This document shows, in pieces, positions 1-5,389 of a stretch of DNA of 5,389 bases. The translations under genes and the position numbers were made by a program. Source of the stretch: Erysipelotrichia bacterium. Its GTDB lineage: Bacteria > Bacillota_I > Bacilli_A > RFN20 > CAG-826. The notes beneath the pieces were generated by a model that did no database searches, was not told where the DNA came from, and worked only from the letters and a program-made list of their open reading frames with translations. Position 1 is the stretch's first letter. The number at the start of each line of letters is the position of its first letter. The stretch is taken from the NCBI GenBank assembly GCA_012511695.1, contig JAAZFO010000094.1:1-5389 (forward strand), read 5' to 3'.

Positions 1-360
1 ATTATCGACGGTAATGATCATCTCTACGCCATCATTGATGAGGTCTTCAACTTGTTTAATGTTTAAGCCATAACCATCTGAATAACGGCTGGGGACACGA
101 TAAGCAACAGGGTAATTTAGTGCCATAAACATTTTGACTAAAATGGCGATGGAAACAACACCGTCGCAATCGTAATCACCATAGATAAAGATTTTTTTAT
201 TGTCGGCCATGGCATTTTTAAGTAAAGCCACGCATTGTTCCATATTGTCAAAAAAATGGTCACCCATAAAATTGTCAGTTGTCACCGGGCGCACCAAGTG
301 GGCATATTCTTCTTCGCTCAGTTGATAATAAGATAATAAACGTTTAAATAATGATTCCAT
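1..360 (-). CDS. recJ: RecJ single-stranded-DNA-specific 5'-3' exonuclease, N-terminal 120 residues (3' end outside window)
   Basis: RecJ degrades single-stranded DNA 5' to 3' in the cytoplasm during recombination and mismatch or base-excision repair, using metal ions held by DHH-family aspartates. The visible 120 residues run from ATG at 360 to the window edge without a stop. DHH motif I is GDYDCDG at residues 61-67 (usual form GDYDVDG or GDYDADG; the Cys at 65 is a mild variant and the aspartates are kept). VPSRYSDGYGLN at 89-100 matches the conserved P-x-R-x-x-x-GYGL element, and TVDN at 117-120 is the start of motif II. The roughly 60 residues before motif I make this a natural N-terminus; an in-frame TAA at 385-387 rules out a longer ATG start. 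No Shine-Dalgarno site precedes the ATG, and the secDF terminator lies directly upstream. Its position after secDF agrees with Bacillota gene order. The rest of the DHH domain, the DHHA1 domain and the OB domain lie outside, so a related DHH phosphoesterase is not fully excluded. Confidence 0.86.
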   Translation of the reverse strand, partial: MESLFKRLLSYYQLSEEEYAHLVRPVTTDNFMGDHFFDNMEQCVALLKNAMADNKKIFIYGDYDCDGVVSIAILVKMFMALNYPVAYRVPSRYSDGYGLNIKQVEDLINDGVEMIITVDN

Positions 361-364
361 AATT

Positions 365-397
365 AAAAAAATAAAGGCTACGTATTAGGCAGCCTTT
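365..397 (-). terminator. Intrinsic terminator after secDF
   Basis: Read on the minus strand, a 9-bp stem (AAAGGCTGC with GTAGCCTTT, one G-U pair) with a 7-nt loop occupies 373-397. It is followed by A and then seven T residues at 365-371. The hairpin starts 7 nt after the secDF stop codon. The U-run ends only 4 nt before the recJ ATG, so the terminator also fills the whole recJ upstream region. Confidence 0.82.
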
Positions 398-404
398 GCT
401 TTGT

Positions 405-3101
405 TTAGTCGTTAATACCGATAAAGATCGCTTCTTCGGGCTCAGCTGATTTTTTAACACGCCGCGGACGAGCTTTCTTTCTCTTGCTAGGTTTTGGTAT
501 GTGAACAGTTAGTTTGCTCACCACTTTAAATAAGTAGTTAGCTATCGGGGCGAATAAGTATAAAGCACCACCGATAGAGACGACCGCTCCAACAATGACG
601 AGCAAGAAGATCCACGATATTGTATCGTTTGTAAAAGCAAAATAATTAATCCCTAAATATAAAGCGACTATAAAAGCTGTAATCATCGGCACAGATGACA
701 AGGAAGTAGCTTTATTTAAAAGTTCACCACGAGTTTCTGGATCGTTGTATTTAAGACGACTTTCCACAACCATTGAACTTTCTTTATCCATTAAGACAAT
801 GAGTAATGAAGAAACAAACAAGGCGATTAACGGTAAGGCCACACTGACATAAGAAGTGACCGGTAAAAATTGTAATAAAGAAAATAAACCAGCGGTAATC
901 GTTATCGTGCCAATACTTAAACCGATAGCCGTTAAACCACGAGTTAAGCGATATCTCAGCAAGAGATACAATCCACTGACACCTAAACTAAATAAGGTGG
1001 CGAGGAAGATCGGTAAGAAAGGTGGCTGGTCGGCGTTTACGCGAATGCTATCTTTTAAAGCGATGTCGACAGCGACATTGAAGTTCAAGTTAGCACCACT
1101 GTTGGAATTAAGTATTTCAATGGTGAAAAATGACTCGGCGGCTTCATTAAATAATTCATCGCCATTTGCTTGCCGATAAGAGATAAGCTCGCTACCAGTT
1201 AAGGGTTGCGCAAAATTAATGCGGTAATAGGCATAGTAAATAGTGTCAACACCAGAAGCAGTAGCTTCATAACGCGAGACATAATCATAACTTTCGACTT
1301 CGACGAGGTTAACTAACTTAGTGTCGTCTAAGTAGGCGTGATCAAGCATCGTATCGAGCTTCGTCTTAACGTCAGTACTCAAAGCTGTATTCGCTTTCGT
1401 AGCGGAGGTGTATTCAACGTAGATTTGGCTATTGCCAATTACGGAAGTAGTATTATAAACTGCCCCATCATTGAGAACTCCAAAAGTAATCAAAGAGGCA
1501 ACTGAGGCGACCAAGAGAACTAAGCCCACGATAAGGACTGGCTTTTTCTTTTTGGTGTAGTCTTTATTTTCGTTTGGACCAAAATATTGTTGTTTTTCTT
1601 CTTCTAAAACATTCGGCACCTGGTCAGATGACACATCGAATAAGTCATAGCGATTAGCGAGACCTTGTTCATTGGTCACAAGCCACAATAAACCGCGTAA
1701 AGCGAGGGTGTTAATGAGCAGAGAAGCTAAGCCACCAAGAATAGAGGCGACGGCAAAGCCTTTCATAATGACCCCACCAAACATGTAAGCGCCGATACCG
1801 ACGACGATGAGAACGATGTGGAGGTCAATAATCGGCATTAAAGATTTTTTGCTAGCTTCAGCGTTTGCTTTTTTTAGTGTGCGGCCGCGATAGCATTCCT
1901 CTTTAATTTTGGTCAAATAAATGATACCTGACACTAAACTAGTAATAGTAATGGCTAATAAGCCAACAATCGCCGCAATATTGAATTCAGCTCCAAATAA
2001 AACGATGAAGCATAAACCCGCAAAAGTAGAAGCGAGCGTGGCTACAGCAATACTAATTGCCCCTATACGGAAAAAATAAACTAATAACAAGGTGACCACA
2101 ACTAAGGAAACTAGGGTCGCAATAAATGTTTTGCTCCACGCAATAGTCATGTGACTCCCTAATGCAAATAAGTCTTCGATCCATAAATCGGCTTTTTGTG
2201 ACAAGATAAATTCCACTTGATATTCCATCTCACCAGCATTGAGCAAGTTGACAAAATAACGACCATTCTCATAAGCGGTTTTTAATTGCTTAGGAGTGAT
2301 CAGTCCACTTTCATCATCATTGGGCTGCACATATGCTCTAAGAGCATCCTTATTTTCTTCATCAAGAAATGGGTTGGCAGCATCAAAAGTCATCAAAATT
2401 TTGCTAGCAATAATAGGGTCAAACGTATCCTCGCTATTGCGATCGATTTTTGAATATGAGTAGTAATCAACGATATAGTCATACCAAAGATATAGGTGAG
2501 CAGTGCGGTGTTCCTCTGTTGTTTCACCTTCTTCATCTTCGTGTTCGTGAACGATTTCACCGGTACCACTGTCGACCATTTCTTTGGCTTCGGTATAAAC
2601 AGCTTGGAATAATTCGTTATCATAATTAATTGGAATGACAATGGACGGATAACCGTTTTTAGCGGTTTCTAAATAAGCGGCTTTATCCGGATTTAAGAAT
2701 TCAGTCGCCAATGCATAAGTTTCTTTTGAGTTGGAAATGGCTAGGGTAGCATTAAATGATAAATAGTTTTGAATAATATCGTATTGTTGGTCAGTATTTT
2801 GTACGAAACTAACTTTAATGGTGTCATAACCTTGAGTTTCAACTTTATAACGAGTGATTTCCGCGGTTTTTAATCTTTGTTCCATAATTTTCGCGGTTTG
2901 CTTAACAGCGTCATCATTGATGAAAACAAAATCCTTATCCGTAGTCCCGTCTTCATCTTTTTGCATGATGCGGAATACTAATTCTTTACCTGTGGTAAAC
3001 TCAATGTTACTACCAATATTTGTTGCGACAGTAGCAAAAGTCGCTCCAATCATTAATATCGAAGTAGCGGCTATCATAATATGTGACCATAATCTACGCA
3101 T
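405..3101 (-). CDS. secDF: Fused SecD-SecF protein-export accessory subunit, lacking the usual proton-relay residues
   Basis: SecDF is a 12-TM RND-like membrane protein that works with SecYEG, normally using proton flow to pull exported proteins outwards. This 898-residue product shows the fused layout: TM1 (about 6-27), SecD P1 domain (about 30-315), TM2-6 (about 325-475), a charged cytosolic linker (about 477-518), TM7 (519-541), SecF P4 domain (about 545-690), TM8-12 (about 694-855) and a basic tail (870-884). Family matches include KIKEE..RGRT at 398-408, IID at 424-426, KGFAV at 447-451 and the MDK loop at 771-773. By hand alignment to E. coli SecD and SecF, the TM4 Asp is V390, the SecF TM Asp is L766 and the SecF Arg is V804; the paired-Gly motifs after TM1 and TM7 are also lost. 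An in-frame TTG at 3155 would add 18 residues, but it falls at the predicted transcription start and lacks a binding site, whereas ATG at 3101 has GGGAGG 8 nt upstream. It appears to be a single-gene unit with its own promoter and terminator. Confidence 0.9.
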   Translation of the reverse strand: MRRLWSHIMIAATSILMIGATFATVATNIGSNIEFTTGKELVFRIMQKDEDGTTDKDFVFINDDAVKQTAKIMEQRLKTAEITRYKVETQGYDTIKVSFVQNTDQQYDIIQNYLSFNATLAISNSKETYALATEFLNPDKAAYLETAKNGYPSIVIPINYDNELFQAVYTEAKEMVDSGTGEIVHEHEDEEGETTEEHRTAHLYLWYDYIVDYYSYSKIDRNSEDTFDPIIASKILMTFDAANPFLDEENKDALRAYVQPNDDESGLITPKQLKTAYENGRYFVNLLNAGEMEYQVEFILSQKADLWIEDLFALGSHMTIAWSKTFIATLVSLVVVTLLLVYFFRIGAISIAVATLASTFAGLCFIVLFGAEFNIAAIVGLLAITITSLVSGIIYLTKIKEECYRGRTLKKANAEASKKSLMPIIDLHIVLIVVGIGAYMFGGVIMKGFAVASILGGLASLLINTLALRGLLWLVTNEQGLANRYDLFDVSSDQVPNVLEEEKQQYFGPNENKDYTKKKKPVLIVGLVLLVASVASLITFGVLNDGAVYNTTSVIGNSQIYVEYTSATKANTALSTDVKTKLDTMLDHAYLDDTKLVNLVEVESYDYVSRYEATASGVDTIYYAYYRINFAQPLTGSELISYRQANGDELFNEAAESFFTIEILNSNSGANLNFNVAVDIALKDSIRVNADQPPFLPIFLATLFSLGVSGLYLLLRYRLTRGLTAIGLSIGTITITAGLFSLLQFLPVTSYVSVALPLIALFVSSLLIVLMDKESSMVVESRLKYNDPETRGELLNKATSLSSVPMITAFIVALYLGINYFAFTNDTISWIFLLVIVGAVVSIGGALYLFAPIANYLFKVVSKLTVHIPKPSKRKKARPRRVKKSAEPEEAIFIGIND

Positions 3102-3109
3102 ACTTAAGT

Positions 3110-3115
3110 CCTCCC
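3110..3115 (-). promoter_or_regulatory. Ribosome binding site that fixes the secDF start
   Basis: The minus strand reads GGGAGG, followed by 8 nt and then ATG at 3101-3099. This near-consensus Shine-Dalgarno site selects the MRRLW start over the TTG that begins the same open frame 54 nt earlier. Confidence 0.85.
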
Positions 3116-3123
3116 ATAATACG

Positions 3124-3145
3124 TGTGTATGCACTCGCCTACACA
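3124..3145 (-). promoter_or_regulatory. Possible small hairpin in the secDF leader
   Basis: On the minus strand TGTGTA and TACACA form a perfect 6-bp inverted repeat around a 10-nt loop, within the predicted 5' leader and ending 8 nt upstream of the GGGAGG site. The stem is short and only one third GC, so a regulatory role is speculative; it resembles no riboswitch I know. Confidence 0.25.
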
Positions 3146-3146
3146 G

Positions 3147-3154
3147 TGACGTCA
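3147..3154. repeat. Perfect 8-bp palindrome at the predicted secDF transcription start
   Basis: TGACGTCA is an exact palindrome starting 7 nt downstream of the -10 hexamer, where the transcript should begin. It could be half of an operator or chance; I recognise no Bacillota regulator for it. Confidence 0.25.
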
Positions 3155-3160
3155 ATGACT

Positions 3161-3189
3161 AATATATCCTAACTACGTTAGTAATTCAA
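3161..3189 (-). promoter_or_regulatory. Sigma-A-like promoter for secDF
   Basis: On the minus strand, TTGAAT (3189-3184, 4 of 6 matches to TTGACA) and TATATT (3166-3161, 5 of 6 matches to TATAAT) are separated by exactly 17 nt. The predicted start is near 3154, giving a leader of about 53 nt. It lies between the ruvB terminator and the secDF ribosome binding site, as expected for an independent secDF transcript. Confidence 0.65.
3169..3181. repeat. 13-bp inverted repeat in the secDF promoter spacer
   Basis: CTAAC-TAC-GTTAG (plus strand) has perfect 5-bp arms around a 3-nt centre. It sits wholly between the -35 and -10 hexamers, a classic place for a repressor operator. No regulator is identified, and a short AT-rich dyad may be coincidental. 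Confidence 0.3.
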
Positions 3190-3206
3190 CAATTTTGTCA
3201 CTCAGA

Positions 3207-3239
3207 GAAAAAATTAATAAGAACAAGAATATCTTGTTC
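3207..3239 (-). terminator. Probable weak terminator after ruvB
   Basis: On the minus strand GAACAAGA and TCTTGTTC form a perfect 8-bp stem with a 3-nt loop (3221-3239), 28 nt after the ruvB stop. A U-rich stretch TTATTAATTTTTT follows (3220-3208). The stem has 3 GC pairs of 8 and the best U-run is 7 nt away, so termination is probably partial. It separates the nadE-ruvAB unit from the secDF promoter. Confidence 0.6.
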
Positions 3240-3267
3240 AACTGCGGGACAAAACTTTCTTAAATTA

Positions 3268-4278
3268 TTACAATAATTTGATCTGGTGTTTAATTTTCAG
3301 ATGGGCAAAAGCTTTGTCGGTAGCGACGCGACCACGAGCTGTCCGATCAATCATCCCAATCTGTAAAAGATAGGGTTCATAAACATCTTCTAAATTATCA
3401 ATTTCTTCCCCAGTAGCGCTCGCTAGAGTATCTAAACCAACTGGGCCACCTTTAAATCTTTTAATGATAGTTTTAAGGTAGCGAATATCGACATCATCTA
3501 ATCCTAACTCATCTACTTTTAATGCTTTTAAAGCTTTCAAAGCTTCATCAATAGTTATGTGATTTAATCCAGCAAAATTAGCAAAATCGCGAACTCTTTT
3601 AAACAAGCGATTGGCAATTCTCGGTGTTCCTCTAGAGCGTTTGGCTATTTCATAAGCAGCCGCATCTTCAATGGTCGTAGCGAAAACTTTAGCGGTCCGT
3701 TTTACAATAGTAAAACATTCATCCGCATTATAGAAATTTAACCTTTCGCTAATTCCGAATCGCGAGCGTAAAGGCGAAGATAGATTACCCGCTCGCGTCG
3801 TAGCCCCGATCAATGTAAAAGGGGGTAATTCAAGTGTTAAAGTCCGAGCAGAAGTATCGCGATTAATGACTACAGAAAATATAAAATCTTCCATCGCATT
3901 ATATAAAGTTTCTTCAACAATACGGGGTATGCGATGAATTTCATCGATAAAGACGATGTCACCACCAGCTGGATCAAGATTCGATAAAAGTGCTCCTAGA
4001 TCACCAGGTTTTTCTATCGCAGGACCATTGACAAAATGAATTTTTGCGTCCATTTCATTGGCAATAATATACGCTAAGGTCGTCTTGCCTAACCCGGGAG
4101 GACCATATAACAAAAGGTGGTCAAGGGGTTCATTCCGGTGTAAAGCGGCTCCGATAAAAACTTTTAAATTACGTTTTAAGTCGGTTTGTCCGATAAAGTC
4201 ATCCAAGATTTGCGGTCTGAGCGACAACTCTTCTTGTGCTTCATTGAGATTGCGTTTGGCGTCTAGTAATCTTGACAT
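3268..4278 (-). CDS. ruvB: Holliday junction branch-migration helicase RuvB
   Basis: RuvB is the AAA+ ATPase ring that drives branch migration of Holliday junctions held by RuvA, in recombinational repair. The 336-residue length is typical. Visible elements in order are the Walker A GPPGLGKTT at 59-67, Walker B VFIDE at 109-113, sensor 1 GATTR at 158-162, the arginine-finger segment SSPLRSRFG at 167-175, sensor 2 RGTPRIANR at 216-224, and a C-terminal winged helix with GGPVGLDTLA at 277-286 and RTARGRVAT at 312-320. All catalytic residues look intact. ATG at 4278 has AAGGAA (4289-4284) 5 nt upstream, inside the last codons of ruvA; the two genes are separated by 1 nt, which predicts translational coupling. 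No ruvC is seen; Bacillota usually resolve junctions with RecU, encoded elsewhere. Confidence 0.98.
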   Translation of the reverse strand: MSRLLDAKRNLNEAQEELSLRPQILDDFIGQTDLKRNLKVFIGAALHRNEPLDHLLLYGPPGLGKTTLAYIIANEMDAKIHFVNGPAIEKPGDLGALLSNLDPAGGDIVFIDEIHRIPRIVEETLYNAMEDFIFSVVINRDTSARTLTLELPPFTLIGATTRAGNLSSPLRSRFGISERLNFYNADECFTIVKRTAKVFATTIEDAAAYEIAKRSRGTPRIANRLFKRVRDFANFAGLNHITIDEALKALKALKVDELGLDDVDIRYLKTIIKRFKGGPVGLDTLASATGEEIDNLEDVYEPYLLQIGMIDRTARGRVATDKAFAHLKIKHQIKLL

Positions 4279-4279
4279 A

Positions 4280-4831
4280 TTATTTCCTTAACTTCGCTAG
4301 AGCGATTCTTAAAACATCTTCAGTTGAAGCATCTTTTTCATTAATTGTCGCTAAAACACGATCGATAGGTGCTCCTTTAAAGCCTAATGTTTTTAAAGCT
4401 TCGTAAACTTCTTGATAAACACCAGGATCACCTTTTACGCCTGTGAGTTCACCTTTTATATCGAGGATGATTTGGCTAGCTGCTTTTACTCCAATGCCTG
4501 GGAGTTTTTTTAAGTAGGCGACGTTATTAGCGCTGATCGCATTTGTAATAGCTTCGACTGTTGTCGCTCTTAAAGCATTAATCACTGTTTTTGGGCCTAG
4601 ACCCTTAACTTTGATAAGTGCCGAAAAAACTTTCTTTTCTTCTAAAGATGAAAAACCGATTAAATATTGATCATCTTCGCGGATGACATTATAAACGTAA
4701 ACAAAAGCCTCTTCACCGACTTTATATTTGCTTAGGTCACTCACTAAAACCTGATAGCCGATATTATGGATATCAAGTACGATGGATTCACCATCAATCA
4801 TTGTGACTTTACCTTTTAAATAATAAATCAT
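4280..4831 (-). CDS. ruvA: Holliday junction DNA-binding protein RuvA
   Basis: RuvA forms tetramers that clamp the four-way Holliday junction and load RuvB rings on two arms. The 183 residues are slightly short of the usual 190-205. Domain I (1-62) is the OB fold, opening with MIYYLKGKV and containing HNIGYQVLV at 22-30. Domain II carries two helix-hairpin-helix motifs, VKGLGPKTV at 75-83 and LPGIGVKAA at 110-118, the latter followed by the conserved ILDIKGEL at 122-129. After a shorter linker (130-137), domain III (about 138-183), which contacts RuvB, includes the EALKTLGF helix at 144-151. The start ATG at 4831 has AGGAAG at 4840-4835 with a tight 3-nt spacer. It follows the 31-aa ORF by 15 nt and precedes ruvB by 1 nt. 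Identification is secure. Confidence 0.97.
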   Translation of the reverse strand: MIYYLKGKVTMIDGESIVLDIHNIGYQVLVSDLSKYKVGEEAFVYVYNVIREDDQYLIGFSSLEEKKVFSALIKVKGLGPKTVINALRATTVEAITNAISANNVAYLKKLPGIGVKAASQIILDIKGELTGVKGDPGVYQEVYEALKTLGFKGAPIDRVLATINEKDASTEDVLRIALAKLRK

Positions 4832-4846
4832 AAACTTCCTAACTAA

Positions 4847-4942
4847 CTAATGGACTAATATAAATAAAATGATAAAGGCTAAAATAGCAAAAGCACTCAG
4901 TGCTGCGGAAATAATAATCGCCTCATTTGCGTTAACCTTCAT
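4847..4942 (-). CDS. 31-residue single-pass membrane microprotein of unknown function, between nadE and ruvA
   Basis: I do not recognise this product. The frame runs from ATG at 4942 to TAG at 4849-4847 and encodes a short polar N-terminus, MKVNANE, followed by about 23 hydrophobic residues (AIIISAALSAF, then AILAFIILFILV) and a final His. That is one membrane-spanning helix with almost nothing outside the bilayer. The sequence supports translation: AAGGA (4954-4950) lies 7 nt before the ATG, the ATG overlaps the nadE TGA as ATGA, and ruvA follows 15 nt after its stop. The small-residue-rich first half of the helix (SAALSA) could favour helix packing. It may be a membrane microprotein, or a leader ORF whose translation couples nadE to ruvA. 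Chance is possible at this length, but hydrophobic composition, binding site and spacing together argue for a real gene. Confidence 0.65.
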   Translation of the reverse strand: MKVNANEAIIISAALSAFAILAFIILFILVH

Positions 4943-5389
4943 TTTTCTTTCCTTTTAAATGGTTTCGGCATTGGGATGGGTTCAACTTTATGGCGTGAAA
5001 CCTCATGTAAATATTCAATGCGAGCTCTGGCCTTTTCAGCAATTGGTTTACCTAAAAGATAATCATCTAACTCGCGGTAGGTTACCCCCATCTCTTCTTC
5101 GTCTGTTTGCCCTTCATATAAACCAGCAGTTGGAATGCGTTTTGTTATTTCTTCAGAAAGACCAAACATTTTGGCGGTCGCTAATACTTCGCTTTTTAAC
5201 AAATGGCCGAGTGGTAAAATATCGCACGCCCCATCTCCATGTTTGGTGAAATAACCCGTATATCTTTCAGCAGCGTTGTCAGTGCCGATAACTAAACCAT
5301 GTTTAGTGGCAGCAACAGCGTAAAGAACAATCATTCTGATCCGCGGTTTCAAATTGTTAAGGGCATCTTTACTTAAGGTAAGGCCAGTC
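4939..5389 (-). CDS. nadE: NAD+ synthetase, C-terminal 149 residues (5' end outside window)
   Basis: NadE performs the last step of NAD+ synthesis, converting deamido-NAD+ (nicotinic acid adenine dinucleotide) to NAD+ with ATP and ammonia, in the cytoplasm. The frame is open to the window edge and continues upstream of a TTG at 5352, so that TTG is not the start. Visible family features are NNLKPRIRMIVLYA (the N-x-x-x-R-x-RM-x-x-LY motif), VIGTDNAAE, the GYFTKHGDGACDILPLGHL block, the LKSEV segment, and IPTAGLYEGQTDEEEMG with the YRELDDYL helix after it. The SGGxDS ATP-pyrophosphatase loop should lie in the missing N-terminal part. No glutaminase domain can be judged from here; the C-terminal end resembles the short ammonia-dependent form. 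It ends with TGA inside an ATGA overlap with the 31-aa ORF, and so probably heads, or lies within, the operon with ruvAB. Confidence 0.93.
   Translation of the reverse strand, partial: TGLTLSKDALNNLKPRIRMIVLYAVAATKHGLVIGTDNAAERYTGYFTKHGDGACDILPLGHLLKSEVLATAKMFGLSEEITKRIPTAGLYEGQTDEEEMGVTYRELDDYLLGKPIAEKARARIEYLHEVSRHKVEPIPMPKPFKRKEK
4950..4954 (-). promoter_or_regulatory. Ribosome binding site of the 31-aa ORF, inside nadE
   Basis: The minus strand reads AAAAGGAAAG, with the AAGGA core 7 nt before the ATG at 4942. It is embedded in the last nadE codons (the C-terminal KRKEK segment), so ribosomes finishing nadE would be placed to re-initiate. Confidence 0.6.

Noticed and set aside
856..1179. 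Plus-strand open frame of 107 codons inside secDF
   Set aside because: It lies fully antisense to the well-supported secDF frame, has no recognisable domain, and looks like a shadow frame.
2393..2641. Second minus-strand frame of 82 codons within secDF
   Set aside because: Out of frame with secDF, no domain and no convincing ribosome binding site; the overlapping SecD P1 frame explains the sequence.
3102..3155. 18-residue N-terminal extension of SecDF from TTG at 3155
   Set aside because: The TTG coincides with the predicted transcription start and has no ribosome binding site, while ATG at 3101 has GGGAGG at ideal spacing and directly precedes TM1.
2854..3162. Plus-strand frame of 102 codons with hydrophobic N-terminus
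   Set aside because: Antisense to the secDF start region; its hydrophobic look follows from the complement of secDF codons.
3221..3239. GAAC...GTTC palindrome as a LexA (SOS) box
   Set aside because: The Gram-positive SOS box has four bases between GAAC and GTTC; here there are eleven, and the site lies downstream of ruvB with a U-rich tail, fitting a terminator better.
4058..4291. Plus-strand frame of 77 codons across the ruvB 5' end
   Set aside because: Antisense to the Walker A region of ruvB, with no family match.
4939..4941. TGA read as tryptophan (Mycoplasma code)
   Set aside because: Reading through this TGA adds no NadE-like sequence, and the tryptophans checked use TGG, so TGA is a stop here.
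4959..5249. Plus-strand frame of 96 codons inside nadE
   Set aside because: Antisense to conserved NadE motifs; no independent support.

Overview
The window holds the 3' part of nadE, a previously unlisted 31-residue membrane microprotein gene, ruvA, ruvB, secDF (a fused secD-secF) and the 5' part of recJ. All are on the minus strand, so transcription runs from position 5389 towards position 1. The DNA is moderately AT-rich, Shine-Dalgarno sites are of the AGGA/GGAGG type, SecD and SecF are fused, and ruvAB-secDF-recJ is a Bacillota-type gene order. TGA ends nadE and all tryptophans checked are TGG, so the standard bacterial code applies and Mycoplasma/Spiroplasma-type decoding is unlikely. 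I infer a low-GC Bacillota, perhaps a Bacilli lineage near the Mollicutes (Acholeplasma- or RF39-like), but the sequence alone does not fix the taxon.

Layout in transcription order. Positions 5389-4280 plus 4278-3268 form a tightly packed unit. nadE ends in a TGA that overlaps the ATG of the 31-aa ORF (ATGA overlap). ruvA follows after 15 nt, and ruvB starts after 1 nt with its ribosome binding site inside the ruvA 3' end. A weak hairpin with a U-rich tail follows ruvB. The 166-nt gap before secDF (3102-3267) holds that terminator, a good sigma-A-like promoter, two short dyads around its -10 element and a leader with a strong GGGAGG site. secDF ends in a compact intrinsic terminator whose U-run stops 4 nt before the recJ start codon.

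Functionally, nadE makes NAD+. RuvA and RuvB form the Holliday-junction branch-migration motor. RecJ is the 5'-3' single-strand exonuclease of recombination and repair. SecDF normally uses the proton motive force to finish protein export. The queA, tgt and yajC genes that often lie between ruvB and secDF in Bacillota are absent here.

Two points deserve attention. First, SecDF keeps the family's 12-TM layout, but by hand alignment the two membrane aspartates and the arginine needed for proton-driven function are replaced by Val, Leu and Val. Second, the 31-aa hydrophobic ORF between nadE and ruvA has its own ribosome binding site and coupling overlap and would be missed by normal gene callers. 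No CRISPR array, mobile element, tRNA or rRNA was seen.
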